64,000 nt of DNA from Streptomyces lavendulae subsp. lavendulae (lineage in GTDB: Bacteria; Actinomycetota; Actinomycetes; Streptomycetales; Streptomycetaceae). The position numbers and the translations under genes were made by a program. How positions within the stretch are numbered: the first letter of the stretch is position 1; each line of letters begins with the position of its first letter. The stretch lies in contig NZ_CP024985.1 in assembly GCF_002803845.1 (NCBI RefSeq), positions 124,001-188,000 on the forward strand, given 5' to 3'. This document shows, one piece after another, positions 17,314 through 26,068 of the stretch. The notes under the pieces were generated by a model. It had not been told where the DNA came from and ran no database searches. It saw nothing but the letters and a program-made list of their open reading frames with translations.

Positions 17314-18657
17314 ATGCCCGAACGGCAGGACACCTCGATACTCAACCTCGGCGTCGACCGGTACGTGCTGCGTGCCTGTCAGCGGCACGCCGCGGAGACC
17401 GTCGCCCTGTGCGCCCCCGAGCCCTGGGACTTCGGCCCGACGGTCCCGGAGGAAGGGGTCCGGATCCTGAGGGCGGACGACACGGGCAACGCCGAATCCG
17501 TCCTCGGTACCCTCTACCGGGCAGGACTCGGCGAGCACCGCTTCAGCGCCGTGCACTCCGGCGAGGAATTCGGCCTCGTCACCGCCGGCCTGATCGCGCG
17601 GCAGCTCGGTTGCTCCGGCATCGATCCGGTGGTCGCCCTCCACTTCCGGGACAAGGCCCTGCAGAAGTCCCGGGTCCGGGAGGCCGGTCTGTCCACTGCG
17701 GCCACCATCGTCATCGACGACATCCACGACGTCGGCCACCTCGCCGACACGCCGTTCGCGCGTTCCGTGCTCAAGCCCCTTTCCTACGGCGGCACCGGCT
17801 ACACGGCCACCGTCTCCGACCATGCGGGCCTGGAGGAGCTCAGCCGCGAGTTCCGGTCCGGGCAGCTGGACCGGCGTACCTTCCTCCTGGAGGAGTACAT
17901 GGAGGGAGAGGAATGGATCGCCGACGGCGTGGTGTTCGACGGCGAAGTGCTCTTCTTCGCTTTGGGCAAGTACGGCGAACCCTGCCTCGACGCGATGCGC
18001 GGACAGCGGCCGCTGTGGGTGCGCGCCATGGACCCGCAGGCCGAGAGCTGGGCGTACGACCTGGCGGGTCCGATGGTGCGGGGCGCTGTGGAGGCACTCG
18101 GCATGACCTCGGGCGTGTTCCACATGGAGCTGTTCCACGACGCGGCCAAGGGGACGTTGAGCTTCGGTGAGTGCGCGGCCCGACGCGGCGGTGGCCTCAC
18201 CGAGGAGCAGGTGCTGTACAAGTTCAACGTCGACCTGGCCGAATGCGGCGTGTTGTGCGCCCTCGGCAAGCGGCCGGAACTCGACGTCAAGGTACGGCCG
18301 GGGGCCATCGGCCACACCCACGTGGTTGGCCGCCCCGGCACCATCCTCGGCTATCCGTCGGTCGAAGAGCTCGAGGAGCTGCCGGGTGTCGAGTACGCCC
18401 GGTACGAGCACCCGATCGGCAGCTCGCTGCCGGAATCGTTCCAGTTCCATGGGCAGAGCCTCGGCCTGATGCTGGTGAGCGGGAACGACGACATGGAACT
18501 CGCGGACCGAATTGAGGAGTTGCGCCGATACGTGGACGAACGACTGGTGGTGGCCACGCCCAGAATGACGTTCCGCGAACACCGCCGCTGGTACGAGAGC
18601 CAGTGGCCGCACCACGCCGTCCTGGGCGGTGGGGTCTACGCCCCGCCGCAGCGGTAG
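17314..18657 (+). CDS. ATP-grasp ligase
   Basis: 447 residues with ATP-grasp features: KPLSYGGTGYTA (phosphate-binding glycine loop region, near 152-163), LLEEYMEGEEW (near 192) and a metal-binding pair in HMELFHD and FGECAARRGGG (near 270-292). ATP-grasp enzymes activate a carboxylate as acyl-phosphate and join it to an amine. In peptide clusters they add an amino acid or cap. It starts 114 bp after the oxygenase gene and ends the rightward operon, so it may work on the released or carrier-bound peptide (inference). It lacks the dedicated signatures of D-Ala-D-Ala ligase or purine enzymes; the closest class is L-amino-acid-ligase-like proteins. Confidence 0.88.
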   Translation: MPERQDTSILNLGVDRYVLRACQRHAAETVALCAPEPWDFGPTVPEEGVRILRADDTGNAESVLGTLYRAGLGEHRFSAVHSGEEFGLVTAGLIARQLGCSGIDPVVALHFRDKALQKSRVREAGLSTAATIVIDDIHDVGHLADTPFARSVLKPLSYGGTGYTATVSDHAGLEELSREFRSGQLDRRTFLLEEYMEGEEWIADGVVFDGEVLFFALGKYGEPCLDAMRGQRPLWVRAMDPQAESWAYDLAGPMVRGAVEALGMTSGVFHMELFHDAAKGTLSFGECAARRGGGLTEEQVLYKFNVDLAECGVLCALGKRPELDVKVRPGAIGHTHVVGRPGTILGYPSVEELEELPGVEYARYEHPIGSSLPESFQFHGQSLGLMLVSGNDDMELADRIEELRRYVDERLVVATPRMTFREHRRWYESQWPHHAVLGGGVYAPPQR

Positions 18658-18661
18658 CAGG

Positions 18662-18693
18662 CGGCCCGGCCCTGTCGGTTCGTGCCCGGGCCG
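18662..18693 (+). terminator. Putative terminator after the ATP-grasp gene
   Basis: An 8-bp perfect stem CGGCCCGG (18662-18669) / CCGGGCCG (18686-18693) with a 16-nt loop lies 4 bp after the stop codon. There is no T tract, as is usual in high-GC actinobacteria. Confidence 0.4.
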
Positions 18694-18709
18694 GGGGCCG
18701 TCCCCGCGG

Positions 18710-19003
18710 TCAGGGCACGAGGCGTATCGCGCGAACGCGCTGTTCGACGCCCACCGTGAGGACCCGGAGTTCGGCTACCGCTTCCTGGCCGATGAGGCCC
18801 GCAGCACCGGGGCCGCCATGGCGGACCGGACCGCGTGGCGGATCTGCCGGGACAACCACTGGTGGAGCGTGTTCGGGAAGAAGCGCGGCCGGACCAAGAA
18901 GGCCGGCCCGCCGGTGCATGACGATCTCGTGCGTCGTGACTTCACCGCGGCCGGCCCGAACCGGTTGTGGCTCGCTGACATCACCGAACACGCCACCGGT
19001 GGC
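18710..19003 (+). pseudogene. IS3-family transposase (OrfB) remnant
   Basis: About 98 codons match the middle of an IS3 OrfB transposase: the DAHREDPEFGYRFLADE segment, the KKRGRTKKAGPPVHDDLV linker and PNRLWLADITEH, which is the start of the DDE integrase core. Both ends are missing: no OrfA is present upstream and the core stops right after the first catalytic Asp, about 17 bp before the left end of the following ISL3 element. It marks the right border of the NRPS cluster as a rearrangement point. Confidence 0.75.
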
Positions 19004-19141
19004 TGCGTAGGTGAGACCAGGGTTCTGGCACAGATCTTGGGGAGCGATCACGGATCGCGACGATGCAAGAAGTGCCGATGTCAGCGGGCCCACGTAGCTT
19101 TCGGTTGACTGCCCGGCCGGGTGGCGAGGAGGGAGTGAGAC

Positions 19142-19867
19142 ATGGAGTGGGTCAGGGACGCGCGGTTGGCAGCCGGGCCTGAGGCCACCTGGTACTTGGA
19201 GGCGGCTTTCACGCCCGGTGCTCACCTTGGGACGGTGTACGACGATCCGATGACGCCGGTAGTCGTGACGGGCATCGAGGAGCTGACGACGATCCGCGTA
19301 CCGAGCGGCCGGCTTGTCGTCGATGCGCCATGGCACGACGACCAGGTCTGGGAGTACCAGAGGGGGCTGCCGACCAGGCCCCCGCGGGAGCTGGCGGTGC
19401 GCATTCCCCCGGGCGTCTACCGGGTAGAGATCGCGTGGACGGCAGGCCCGTACGAGTTCATGGGCGAGCACGTCGACGGTGTTGAGTGTGCCGCGACGCG
19501 CCTGTGCATCAGCGACGACCCTGTCGTCGGATGGGAGATGGGCCTGAGTGTCGAGGACGACATCGCCCGGCTGAAGCCGGGCGAGGAGCCCCGCTTCTTC
19601 TCCGATGCTAATGTCGGCTGCTTCGCCGATGCAGGCGCGTGGACGACCTTGTCCGCACCGTTTCGCACGTTCATAGACGGGGTCCCTGCCCCGCGCGATT
19701 CTGAGCAGCTGGCCGACGGGTACGAACGGGTACGCGATGAGTCGCAGCAAGCCGATCTGGTCACGTTCGGGGCCGAGTCGGGCGGCGTCGTCTGGTTGGG
19801 CCGCACGAAGACCGGCGACGTGGCGGCGATCGTCGTCACCAGCGGCATGCCCGATGCCAAAGCATGA
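19142..19867 (+). CDS. DUF4241 domain protein, passenger gene
   Basis: 241 residues matching the DUF4241 pattern: VPSGRLVVDAP near 58, PPGVYRVEIAW near 93, a segment of conserved Cys/Arg around CAATRLCISDDPVVGWEM (near 119-136), and FSDANVGCFADAG (near 157). Function is unproven; some DUF4241 proteins occur near toxin/immunity genes. It lies inside the terminal repeats of the ISL3 element, convergent with the transposase and 123 bp from its stop. It is therefore cargo moved with the element rather than part of the NRPS cluster. Confidence 0.8.
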   Translation: MEWVRDARLAAGPEATWYLEAAFTPGAHLGTVYDDPMTPVVVTGIEELTTIRVPSGRLVVDAPWHDDQVWEYQRGLPTRPPRELAVRIPPGVYRVEIAWTAGPYEFMGEHVDGVECAATRLCISDDPVVGWEMGLSVEDDIARLKPGEEPRFFSDANVGCFADAGAWTTLSAPFRTFIDGVPAPRDSEQLADGYERVRDESQQADLVTFGAESGGVVWLGRTKTGDVAAIVVTSGMPDAKA

Positions 19868-19990
19868 CATCGCTGCCGCCTCTCCCTGTCCTGCAAGTCG
19901 CGCAGCCGGACGTGGCTGCCCGCTTTCACTGGGAGGAATAGCCTGAGGAAAGGTATCGGGAGTCGCACCTCGAATAGCCACTGCGAGGCG

Positions 19991-21598
19991 CTACCGCAGC
20001 AGGATCATCTTCCGGAGCAGGTGGAAGCCAGCTCGGCCGTAGAGCTGTCTCTTGATCTTCTTGATGCGGTTCACGGCTCCCTCGACGCTGCCCGAGCTCC
20101 AGTCCAGGGTGAGGCCGGCGATCACGGCGTCGAGGTCTCGCCGCAGGTGGAGCGCGAAGCCAGTGAGCCCGGGCAGCCGGCTGGCTTCGACTGCGTCGAT
20201 CCAGGCAGGGAGCGTGGCGCCGAGGCGGTCGGTGAGCATCTCGCCGAAGTCGCGGACATGTCCGGCAGCCGTGTCCAGTTCCGGACAACGGGTCAAAAGG
20301 TCCTTGAGGCCGATGCGGTCCTCCTCACTCAGCGTGGCGGGGTGGCGGGTGAGCCAGCCGGTCACCTGCCGTACGGTCGCTGGCCGTGGCGGTGCGGCGG
20401 ACGGGTCCCTGCGCAAGGTGGCGATGTGGGCTCGGACCATGCCGTAGGTGACGGGAGCCTGCTCGGCGACCAGTTCGCCGTGGAGTTGGGTGACGCTGGT
20501 GCATCCCTCGGTGAATCGTCGTTCGAGGTAGGGCTTGTAGGGATCGAGTCTGCTGGGCCGGGGTCGGTTCTCGCGGATGGTGTCCTGCCAGCGTGAGGCG
20601 TTCGCGTACCGGAGGACGGTGTTGAGGCCCCAGCCCAGATGCCGGGCGATCGCCCGGCGCGAGTGCCCCTGGGCGAGCATCTCGTCGACCAGGGCGTGTG
20701 CGGCCTTCTTTCGCGCGGCCCGCCGGCCGACGGGCTCCGCGTCGTCTTGCGATCCCCCTGAAGTCGGTCGGGTGGCCTCCGTCAGCGTGCCGCTGGGCGC
20801 CGGCGTGCGCAGACAGTCGCGGTGGGCAGCGACGCAGGTCTCCACGGCGCGGCCGAGGCCCTGCCACAGATGGAACCGGTCGGCGACCTGCAAAGCGTCG
20901 GGTGCACCGCGCCGCGCGCCCTCGGCGTAGGCACCCGCCCGGTCCCGGCAGATGATCTCCACGCCGGGATGGCAGTCCAGCCAAGCTGCCAGCGGCCCGG
21001 CTTCACGGGTCGGGAGCACGTCGACCACGCGATGGTCTTCGACGCTGGTCAAGACGGTGGAGTAGGTCTGGCCGCGACGGATCGCAAAGTCGTCCACGCC
21101 CAGCACGCGTGGAGTACTGAATCGCGGATCGGGCAACGCCATGACCCTGCGTAACAAGGTCATCCGTCCCGCACCGAAGCCGAGCTGGGCCGCCAGTCGA
21201 GCGCCGGCTCGTCCCGCCAAGGCGAGCCCCACCCGCTCCAGGGCGCGGTTCAGCCGCGTGGTGAACCGCGGGTACGGCGCGGCCAGCCGGGAGAACGGCT
21301 CGGCGAACGTTCGGCGCGGACAGTCCGCCGACCCGCAGATGAATCGCCGGACCATCAGCCGGATCACAAAGCCCTGCTCAGCGAGCGGAAGGTCCTTCAG
21401 CCTGCGCTGGTAACGGTCGTGGACCCGGTCCGCGAAGCGGCCGCAGTCCGGACACGCCGCCCCCGCCATGCGGCCTCTTGCTACCACCTCGACCGTGCCG
21501 AACGCGACCGTAACCGCCTCGACCCCCACATCGTCGATCCCGTCGAACACCAGCGAATCCCAGAACGGTGCATCGGTCTGCATGACCAGCACCATCAC
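19991..21598 (-). CDS. ISL3-family transposase
   Basis: 535 residues, full length for the family. An N-terminal zinc-ribbon (CPDCGR near 49 and CGSADCPRRTF near 88) binds DNA. The DDE core begins at LGVDDFAIRRG (near 163), continues with CRDRAGAYAEGAR (near 219), and ends with SSGSVEGAVNRIKKIKRQLYG near the C-terminus. A helix-turn-helix segment RRAIARHLGWG lies near 315. It looks intact. It is one of three ISL3 transposases in the window and differs clearly from the copy at 51047-52687. Confidence 0.95.
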   Translation of the reverse strand: MMVLVMQTDAPFWDSLVFDGIDDVGVEAVTVAFGTVEVVARGRMAGAACPDCGRFADRVHDRYQRRLKDLPLAEQGFVIRLMVRRFICGSADCPRRTFAEPFSRLAAPYPRFTTRLNRALERVGLALAGRAGARLAAQLGFGAGRMTLLRRVMALPDPRFSTPRVLGVDDFAIRRGQTYSTVLTSVEDHRVVDVLPTREAGPLAAWLDCHPGVEIICRDRAGAYAEGARRGAPDALQVADRFHLWQGLGRAVETCVAAHRDCLRTPAPSGTLTEATRPTSGGSQDDAEPVGRRAARKKAAHALVDEMLAQGHSRRAIARHLGWGLNTVLRYANASRWQDTIRENRPRPSRLDPYKPYLERRFTEGCTSVTQLHGELVAEQAPVTYGMVRAHIATLRRDPSAAPPRPATVRQVTGWLTRHPATLSEEDRIGLKDLLTRCPELDTAAGHVRDFGEMLTDRLGATLPAWIDAVEASRLPGLTGFALHLRRDLDAVIAGLTLDWSSGSVEGAVNRIKKIKRQLYGRAGFHLLRKMILLR

Positions 21599-21872
21599 TG
21601 TTCACAGCCAGCCAGAGCAGCCAGCGGAATGCACCTGAGGGAGCGTCACTTCCGGCCTTCAGACGCCAAGGCGTGCGCCGTCTCGCACGAGTCAGTCACT
21701 CGCAATCGAACACCGAGGTCACGCTCCGCGATGGTTCCCCAAGATCGGTGTCAGAACCCGGTTCTCGTGAACAGAACCACCGGGCCATCGGGCTCAGGAC
21801 CACTCCGACCGAAACCGCCTTCTCGACTACGTTCCGTGGTGCTCGTAGGCGCGCGGGAGATCGACTTTTAAT

Positions 21873-22017
21873 GTGTCACGCTCCGCCCGCGAAACCGGGC
21901 TGAGGGCCCCTCCAGGCTCCGAGAAACGGACATACGGGGACGGATTCCAGGCAGCGTGACACTTTCCTGAGGGAGCGTGACAGCAGGTGTCACACTCACG
22001 GTCCGTCAGCGTGACAC
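21873..22017. repeat. Cluster of GTGTCACGC / GCGTGACAC motifs
   Basis: Five near-identical 8-9 bp motifs in 145 bp: GTGTCACGC at 21873, GCGTGACAC at 21954, GCGTGACA at 21975, GTGTCACAC at 21987 and GCGTGACAC at 22009. Both orientations occur. The phrase CCTGAGGGAGCGT precedes the third and is also found near 21635. They may be protein-binding sites or ends of a vanished element. Confidence 0.6.
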
Positions 22018-22306
22018 GGTCGGGCACAGCCGCGGCTGGTTGTTCAGGAGAGGCCCGCGTCAGTTGTCCCGACCCGGGCAGTTTGGTCCCCGTCTCAAGC
22101 GATCTGGTCCGATTCGCTTGGCGTCTCAGATGATCTGGTCTGGGCCAGCGGCGCCTGTCTGCCCCCGAGGCAGAGCCTGGTCCTCAGCGACGCTGCGGAC
22201 TGGCATCAAGCTCTGCAACGGTGGGCTTCTGGCCCGGTTGTTCCGCCACTTCGCCAGGGCTGACCAGGACAGCTACTGGGGATCGGCCCAGGCGATACTT
22301 TCACCC

Positions 22307-22684
22307 ATGATTGTCAGATGCTTGGAGATCATCCATCCCGACGGCGATTACCCCGTCGCAGAGTTTGATGGGATCCGGGTGGGCGGTGTCTACCCGGTTC
22401 TGGAGATGGTCACAGACGACGACCACTGCTACATCCGTGTGCTCGGCCCCGACTCACCCGACCCCGGACTGGAATGGGACCCCGTCTCCTTCGAGACAGT
22501 GGACACCCGGATACCGCCCGGCTGGACCCTCGCCATCGCCGGCGGCCGCACCCGCCTCGCGGATGCCCGCTGGCAGCGTCCCGGCTTCTGGACCGACTAC
22601 TACCGCGGCGACCCGCAGGCCCGGGCCGACTACGACCACGTGAAGAGCGAACTCCTCGCAGCCGCCCCACCGCGCGAGAACTGA
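22307..22684 (+). CDS. Conserved hypothetical protein, 125 residues
   Basis: From ATG 22307 the frame gives a soluble acidic protein with no signal peptide or membrane segment. It contains PVAEFDGIRVGGVYPVLEM near 13-31 and a C-terminal GFWTDYYRGDPQARADYDHV segment. The frame is open further upstream (to 21977), but that part is composed of repeat and low-quality sequence, so the internal ATG is preferred. I do not recognise a domain. It stands alone between two insertion elements. Confidence 0.6.
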   Translation: MIVRCLEIIHPDGDYPVAEFDGIRVGGVYPVLEMVTDDDHCYIRVLGPDSPDPGLEWDPVSFETVDTRIPPGWTLAIAGGRTRLADARWQRPGFWTDYYRGDPQARADYDHVKSELLAAAPPREN

Positions 22685-22930
22685 CCCCCGCGCCCGGGTG
22701 CTCTCTCCCGTATCCAAACCATCAGGTCAGCAGCCCGACGGTCAGCGCGAAGAAGCCGGGAGAGCTCTCCAATCGCGGGGGGCCCAGGCCTGCCAGCGAC
22801 GGACCAGATCAACTTAGAACCCGTTGTTGTTCCGAACTTGATGGCTGCGTTTTCGCTGGTGGGAGTGGGTGCTGTTCAGCCGAGGCAGGGATGAGGCGTC
22901 CTGTTTCTCGTTGAGCGTGCGGGGTGGCTG

Positions 22931-23422
22931 ATGGTGTCGGTGCTGGGTCTTCTGGAGGCGAAGGAGTCGGCTGCGCGGGAGGTCATCGAGCGGCTGCGTG
23001 ATGAGGCCGATCGGATCCTGGCTGAGCTCGTGGAGGCGGAAGGCAGTCTGGAGCGGCTGGTCATCGCGCGGGAGACGGTGGCAGAGGTTCTCAACGGCCC
23101 GGCCGTTGCGGCCAAGGAGGCTGCGGTGAAGGACGTGGATGAGGCCCCGGCTGGGGTGATGGTGGTGCCGCGTCGTCGTGAGGGCCTCTCGGTTCGTGTG
23201 CTGCCGGAGGAGTATCAGCGGGTCATGGCCGTGGTGGGGGCCAGGGACGGAGTGCGGGCCAGGGACCTGACCGTCGCCCTGGGGCGGGAGGCGGTGCCCG
23301 CGAAGATCGAGTGTGTGCGGTCGATGGCCAAGCGGCTGGTCGCGCGTGGGTGGGCGGTGGAGGAGACACCCGGCGTGTTCACCCCCGCAGCCGGGTCACG
23401 TGGGCCTGCCGCTGCCGGGTGA
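22931..23422 (+). CDS. IS-associated hypothetical protein (coiled coil plus winged-helix-like region)
   Basis: 163 residues. Residues 1-60 form a charged coiled coil (LLEAKESAAREVIERLRDEAD). Residues 75-150 contain PEEYQRVMAVVGARDG and VPAKIECVRSMAKRLVARGW, which looks like a winged helix-turn-helix. This family recurs next to IS5 transposases in Streptomyces (from memory). Its 3' end overlaps the antisense read-through of the transposase frame by about 200 bp. A DNA-binding accessory or regulatory role in transposition is possible. Confidence 0.7.
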   Translation: MVSVLGLLEAKESAAREVIERLRDEADRILAELVEAEGSLERLVIARETVAEVLNGPAVAAKEAAVKDVDEAPAGVMVVPRRREGLSVRVLPEEYQRVMAVVGARDGVRARDLTVALGREAVPAKIECVRSMAKRLVARGWAVEETPGVFTPAAGSRGPAAAG

Positions 23423-24202
23423 CCCGGTCGCCGTGCGAGGCGGCGTCCCATGACCATGGTCATGGACCACATCACCATCGCCTCGTGGGTGGCGGGCAGG
23501 CGTTCGTAGTCCCGGACCAAGCGGCGGCGGTGCATCAGCCAGGCCAGTGTCCGCTCGACGACCCAACGGCGGGGCAGGACCACGAATCCCTTCTGGTCAT
23601 CGCTTCGTTTGACGATCGTGAGCGCCAGGCCGAGAACGTCCCTGGCCCAGTCGACGAGCCAGCCTGCATAGCCTCCGTCGGCCCACGCGAGTGTGATCTT
23701 GCGGCGGAGTTCGCGGAGCCGGTTCAAGACCGGCACGGCCGCATCACGGTCCTGGACGGACGCCGGGGTGACGTGGACGACCAGGAGAAGGCCTGCAGTG
23801 TCCACCGCCAGGTGGCGCTTGCGGCCGCCGGCTTTCTTGCCTTTGTCCCAGCCGCGTGATCCGGCGGCGCCGGTGTCGGCCGCCCGCAGGGACTGCGAGT
23901 CCACGATCGCGGCCGTCGGCTCCGCTCTTCGTCCCTCCGTTTCCCGCACCCGGGCTCGGAGCCGGTGGTGGAACTCGGCGATCAGGCCCTGGAGGCGCCA
24001 GCGGCGGAAGAACGCATAGACACGGTCCCAGGCGGGGAAGTCGGCCGGGACCGCCCGCCACTTGACGCCGTTGTCGAGGAGGTAGCGGACTGCGTCGAGC
24101 ATGACGCGGTGGCAGTAGCCTTCCGGCTGCCCCGCCCCGGCCCTCCAGCCAGGCCGGCACCGGCAGCAGCGGACGGACGGCCGCCCATTCCGCATCGGTC
24201 AT
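23215..24202 (-). pseudogene. IS5-family transposase, frameshifted
   Basis: The N-terminal part (MTDAEWAAVRPLLPVPAW, from 24202) lies in one frame. The rest (GYCHRVMLDAVRYLLDNG onward, with IVDSQSLRAAD, DGGYAGWL and VVERTLAWLMHRRRL) lies in another. The join is near 24132, where a GGGG run has one base too many for a continuous frame. The catalytic D, D and E positions are all present. The family C-terminus should end near 23428, but the frame has no stop and reads through antisense to the neighbouring gene down to 23215. It is either a pseudogene, a sequencing error in a G run, or a frameshift-expressed transposase. Confidence 0.85.
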
Positions 24203-24565
24203 GTCCGACGGATACCTGCGTGCTCGCTCGCCGTGATCGGCGGCATTGCCGTACGTGTGCGCGATGCAGTCACACGATGGGGCAGCGGGGTTGGACGCAG
24301 CGAGCTCGGACACGCAAAGCTGTGACAACAGGGTCTCCTGGAACTGCCCGAATAGGGTCGCACCCCCGAGCTGACCAAGAGGCCCTGTCTTCATGCCCGG
24401 ACCACCGAAACATCACCCGACCCAGAACCCCGTTCGAACCCAAACGCTCCCACGATCGATAGAACAACGGGTTCTGATCCGGCCTGCTCGGCAAGGGCAT
24501 GAGATCCCGGGCTCGCGGTAGTGGACTTTCGGCGGTGCCGCGGGGCGGCGGAGTTCCGTAGGGTC

Positions 24566-26068
24566 GTGTCCGTGAGAACGATGATCATCTCCCGGGTGCC
24601 GGCACCGGTACTGTCCGCAGGCCTCTTCATCGGCGCGATGGCGGCCGTTGGCACCGGTGTCGCCACCCTGTGGTGGGGCATACCTGCGGCGGTCTGCGCC
24701 TTCCTCGCGGGCTGGCAGCCGGGGCGGAACCGGAGCACGGGGGCTGCCTTGGTCGGAGTGCTCGCGGCCGCCGTGGTGGCTGTGCTCCTGGTGCCGGCGT
24801 GGCTGGGGTGGGCGAGCCAGTTCGTGGGGTTGCTGCTCGTGGCTGCGATGCTGCCGTGGTTCGCGGGCCGGTTCCTGCGCCAGTACCGCGAACTGGTCCG
24901 GGCCGGATGGGAGCGGGCCGCGCGGCTGGAGCGGGAACAGCATCTGGTCGCCGAACAGGCCCGGTTGCGCGAGCGGACCCGGATCGCGCAGGACATGCAT
25001 GACCTCCTCGGCCACGACCTCAGCCTCATCGCCCTGTCCGCGGGGGCACTGAAGCTGGCCCCTGGTCTGTCCGAGGACCACCGGGCCACCGCCCGGGACA
25101 TCCGCGCCAGGGCAGGAGCCGCCGTCGACCGGCTCGGCCAGGTGATCGGTGTCCTGCGCGAGCCGTCGGATCCGGCTCCGGGGTCCGAGCCCGGCGCCGG
25201 AATCACCGAACTCAAAGGCCTGGTGGACCGGGCGGCCGCGGCGGGGCTCGACGTCCGGTTGCGTGTGGAGGGCGAAGCGGCGGCCGGCGACGCGCTGCCG
25301 GTCATCGAGCGGGCCGTGCAGCGCGTCGTCCAGGAGGCGCTGACGAACGTTGCCAAGCACGCGCCCGGGCACCAGGCGACCGTCGTCGTCCGGCACGCGG
25401 AAGGACGGACCGAGGTCAGTGTGACGAACGAGCCGGTGCCCAGCGCGTCTGCGGCCCACCATGGCCGTGCCGCCCGTACCGCACCAGAGCCCCGCGCCTC
25501 GGCACCTGGCGACGGCCACCACTTCGGGCTCATCGGCCTGGACGAACGCGTACGACTGGCCGGTGGCACCTTCACATCGGGTCCCGAGGGCGACGGGTTC
25601 GCCGTCCGGGCCACGCTCCCGCACCGTCCCGGGTCCGTGCCCCCGCCACGTGGCGCCGAGCCCGGCGATCCAGGTGCCGTACTACCTCCTGAGCACCGCA
25701 GTGCCCGTCGCCGGCTGGGCCGTACCGCCGCTGCGGCCGTCCTGGTGCCGCTGTGCACCTCCGCGTTGCTCATCGGCGGGGTGCGGGTGTGGGACACCAT
25801 GACGGCACGGCAGGCGGTACTCGCCCCGCAGGACTACGCCCGGCTGCACGTCGGTCAGCCACGCGCGGACATGGCGCGGTATCTGCCCGAGCGCCAGACC
25901 ACGCGCCGCCCGGCCGCGCCCACGCCCGCACCGCAGGATGCGGCCTGCGAGTTCTACGTACAGACCGCCGACCCGTTCGACGACCGCTCGGGGGACATCT
26001 ACCGTCTCTGCTTCCGGGCCGGACGCCTGGTCTCCACCGACAACTACACCGGGAAGGACGTCCGATGA
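24566..26068 (+). CDS. Two-component histidine kinase with C-terminal membrane/extracellular extension
   Basis: About 500 residues. The N-terminus has three to four membrane segments. A HisKA_3 dimerisation/phosphoacceptor region follows (RTRIAQDMHDLLGHDLS) and then a HATPase region (VVQEALTNVAKHA, FGLIGLDERVRLAGG). After the ATPase a further membrane segment (TAAAAVLVPLCTSALLIGG) leads to an ~85-residue tail with two Cys (DAACEFYV and YRLCFRAG), probably outside the cell and disulphide-bonded. This tail is not usual for NarL/DesK-type kinases and may be a sensor. GTG at 24566 or 24572 follows AGGG. The gene overlaps the response regulator by 4 bp (ATGA). Confidence 0.88.
   Translation: MSVRTMIISRVPAPVLSAGLFIGAMAAVGTGVATLWWGIPAAVCAFLAGWQPGRNRSTGAALVGVLAAAVVAVLLVPAWLGWASQFVGLLLVAAMLPWFAGRFLRQYRELVRAGWERAARLEREQHLVAEQARLRERTRIAQDMHDLLGHDLSLIALSAGALKLAPGLSEDHRATARDIRARAGAAVDRLGQVIGVLREPSDPAPGSEPGAGITELKGLVDRAAAAGLDVRLRVEGEAAAGDALPVIERAVQRVVQEALTNVAKHAPGHQATVVVRHAEGRTEVSVTNEPVPSASAAHHGRAARTAPEPRASAPGDGHHFGLIGLDERVRLAGGTFTSGPEGDGFAVRATLPHRPGSVPPPRGAEPGDPGAVLPPEHRSARRRLGRTAAAAVLVPLCTSALLIGGVRVWDTMTARQAVLAPQDYARLHVGQPRADMARYLPERQTTRRPAAPTPAPQDAACEFYVQTADPFDDRSGDIYRLCFRAGRLVSTDNYTGKDVR

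Larger units (their letters stand above)
19020..21759. mobile_element. ISL3-family element carrying a DUF4241 passenger gene
   Basis: Terminal inverted repeats: GGGTTCTGGCACAGATCTTG... from 19020 matches the reverse complement of the sequence ending at 21759 (GGGTTCTGACACCGATCTTG...), 35 of 42 positions. The element is 2740 bp and holds an ISL3 transposase gene (leftward) and a DUF4241 gene (rightward). No 8-bp target duplication is visible in the flanks, so one border may have been rearranged. Confidence 0.8.
22816..24475. mobile_element. IS5-type element with accessory gene
   Basis: A 13-bp perfect inverted repeat, AGAACCCGTTGTT at 22816-22828 and its complement at 24463-24475, brackets a rightward accessory gene and a leftward frameshifted IS5 transposase. 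A target duplication is not obvious. Treating both genes as one element is inference from the repeats. Confidence 0.5.

Noticed and set aside
24421..24477. CAGAACCCCGTT ... AACGGGTTCTG as a terminator before the kinase gene
   Set aside because: The right arm is part of the transposon end and the loop is over 30 nt; it is better explained as a nested copy of the element end.
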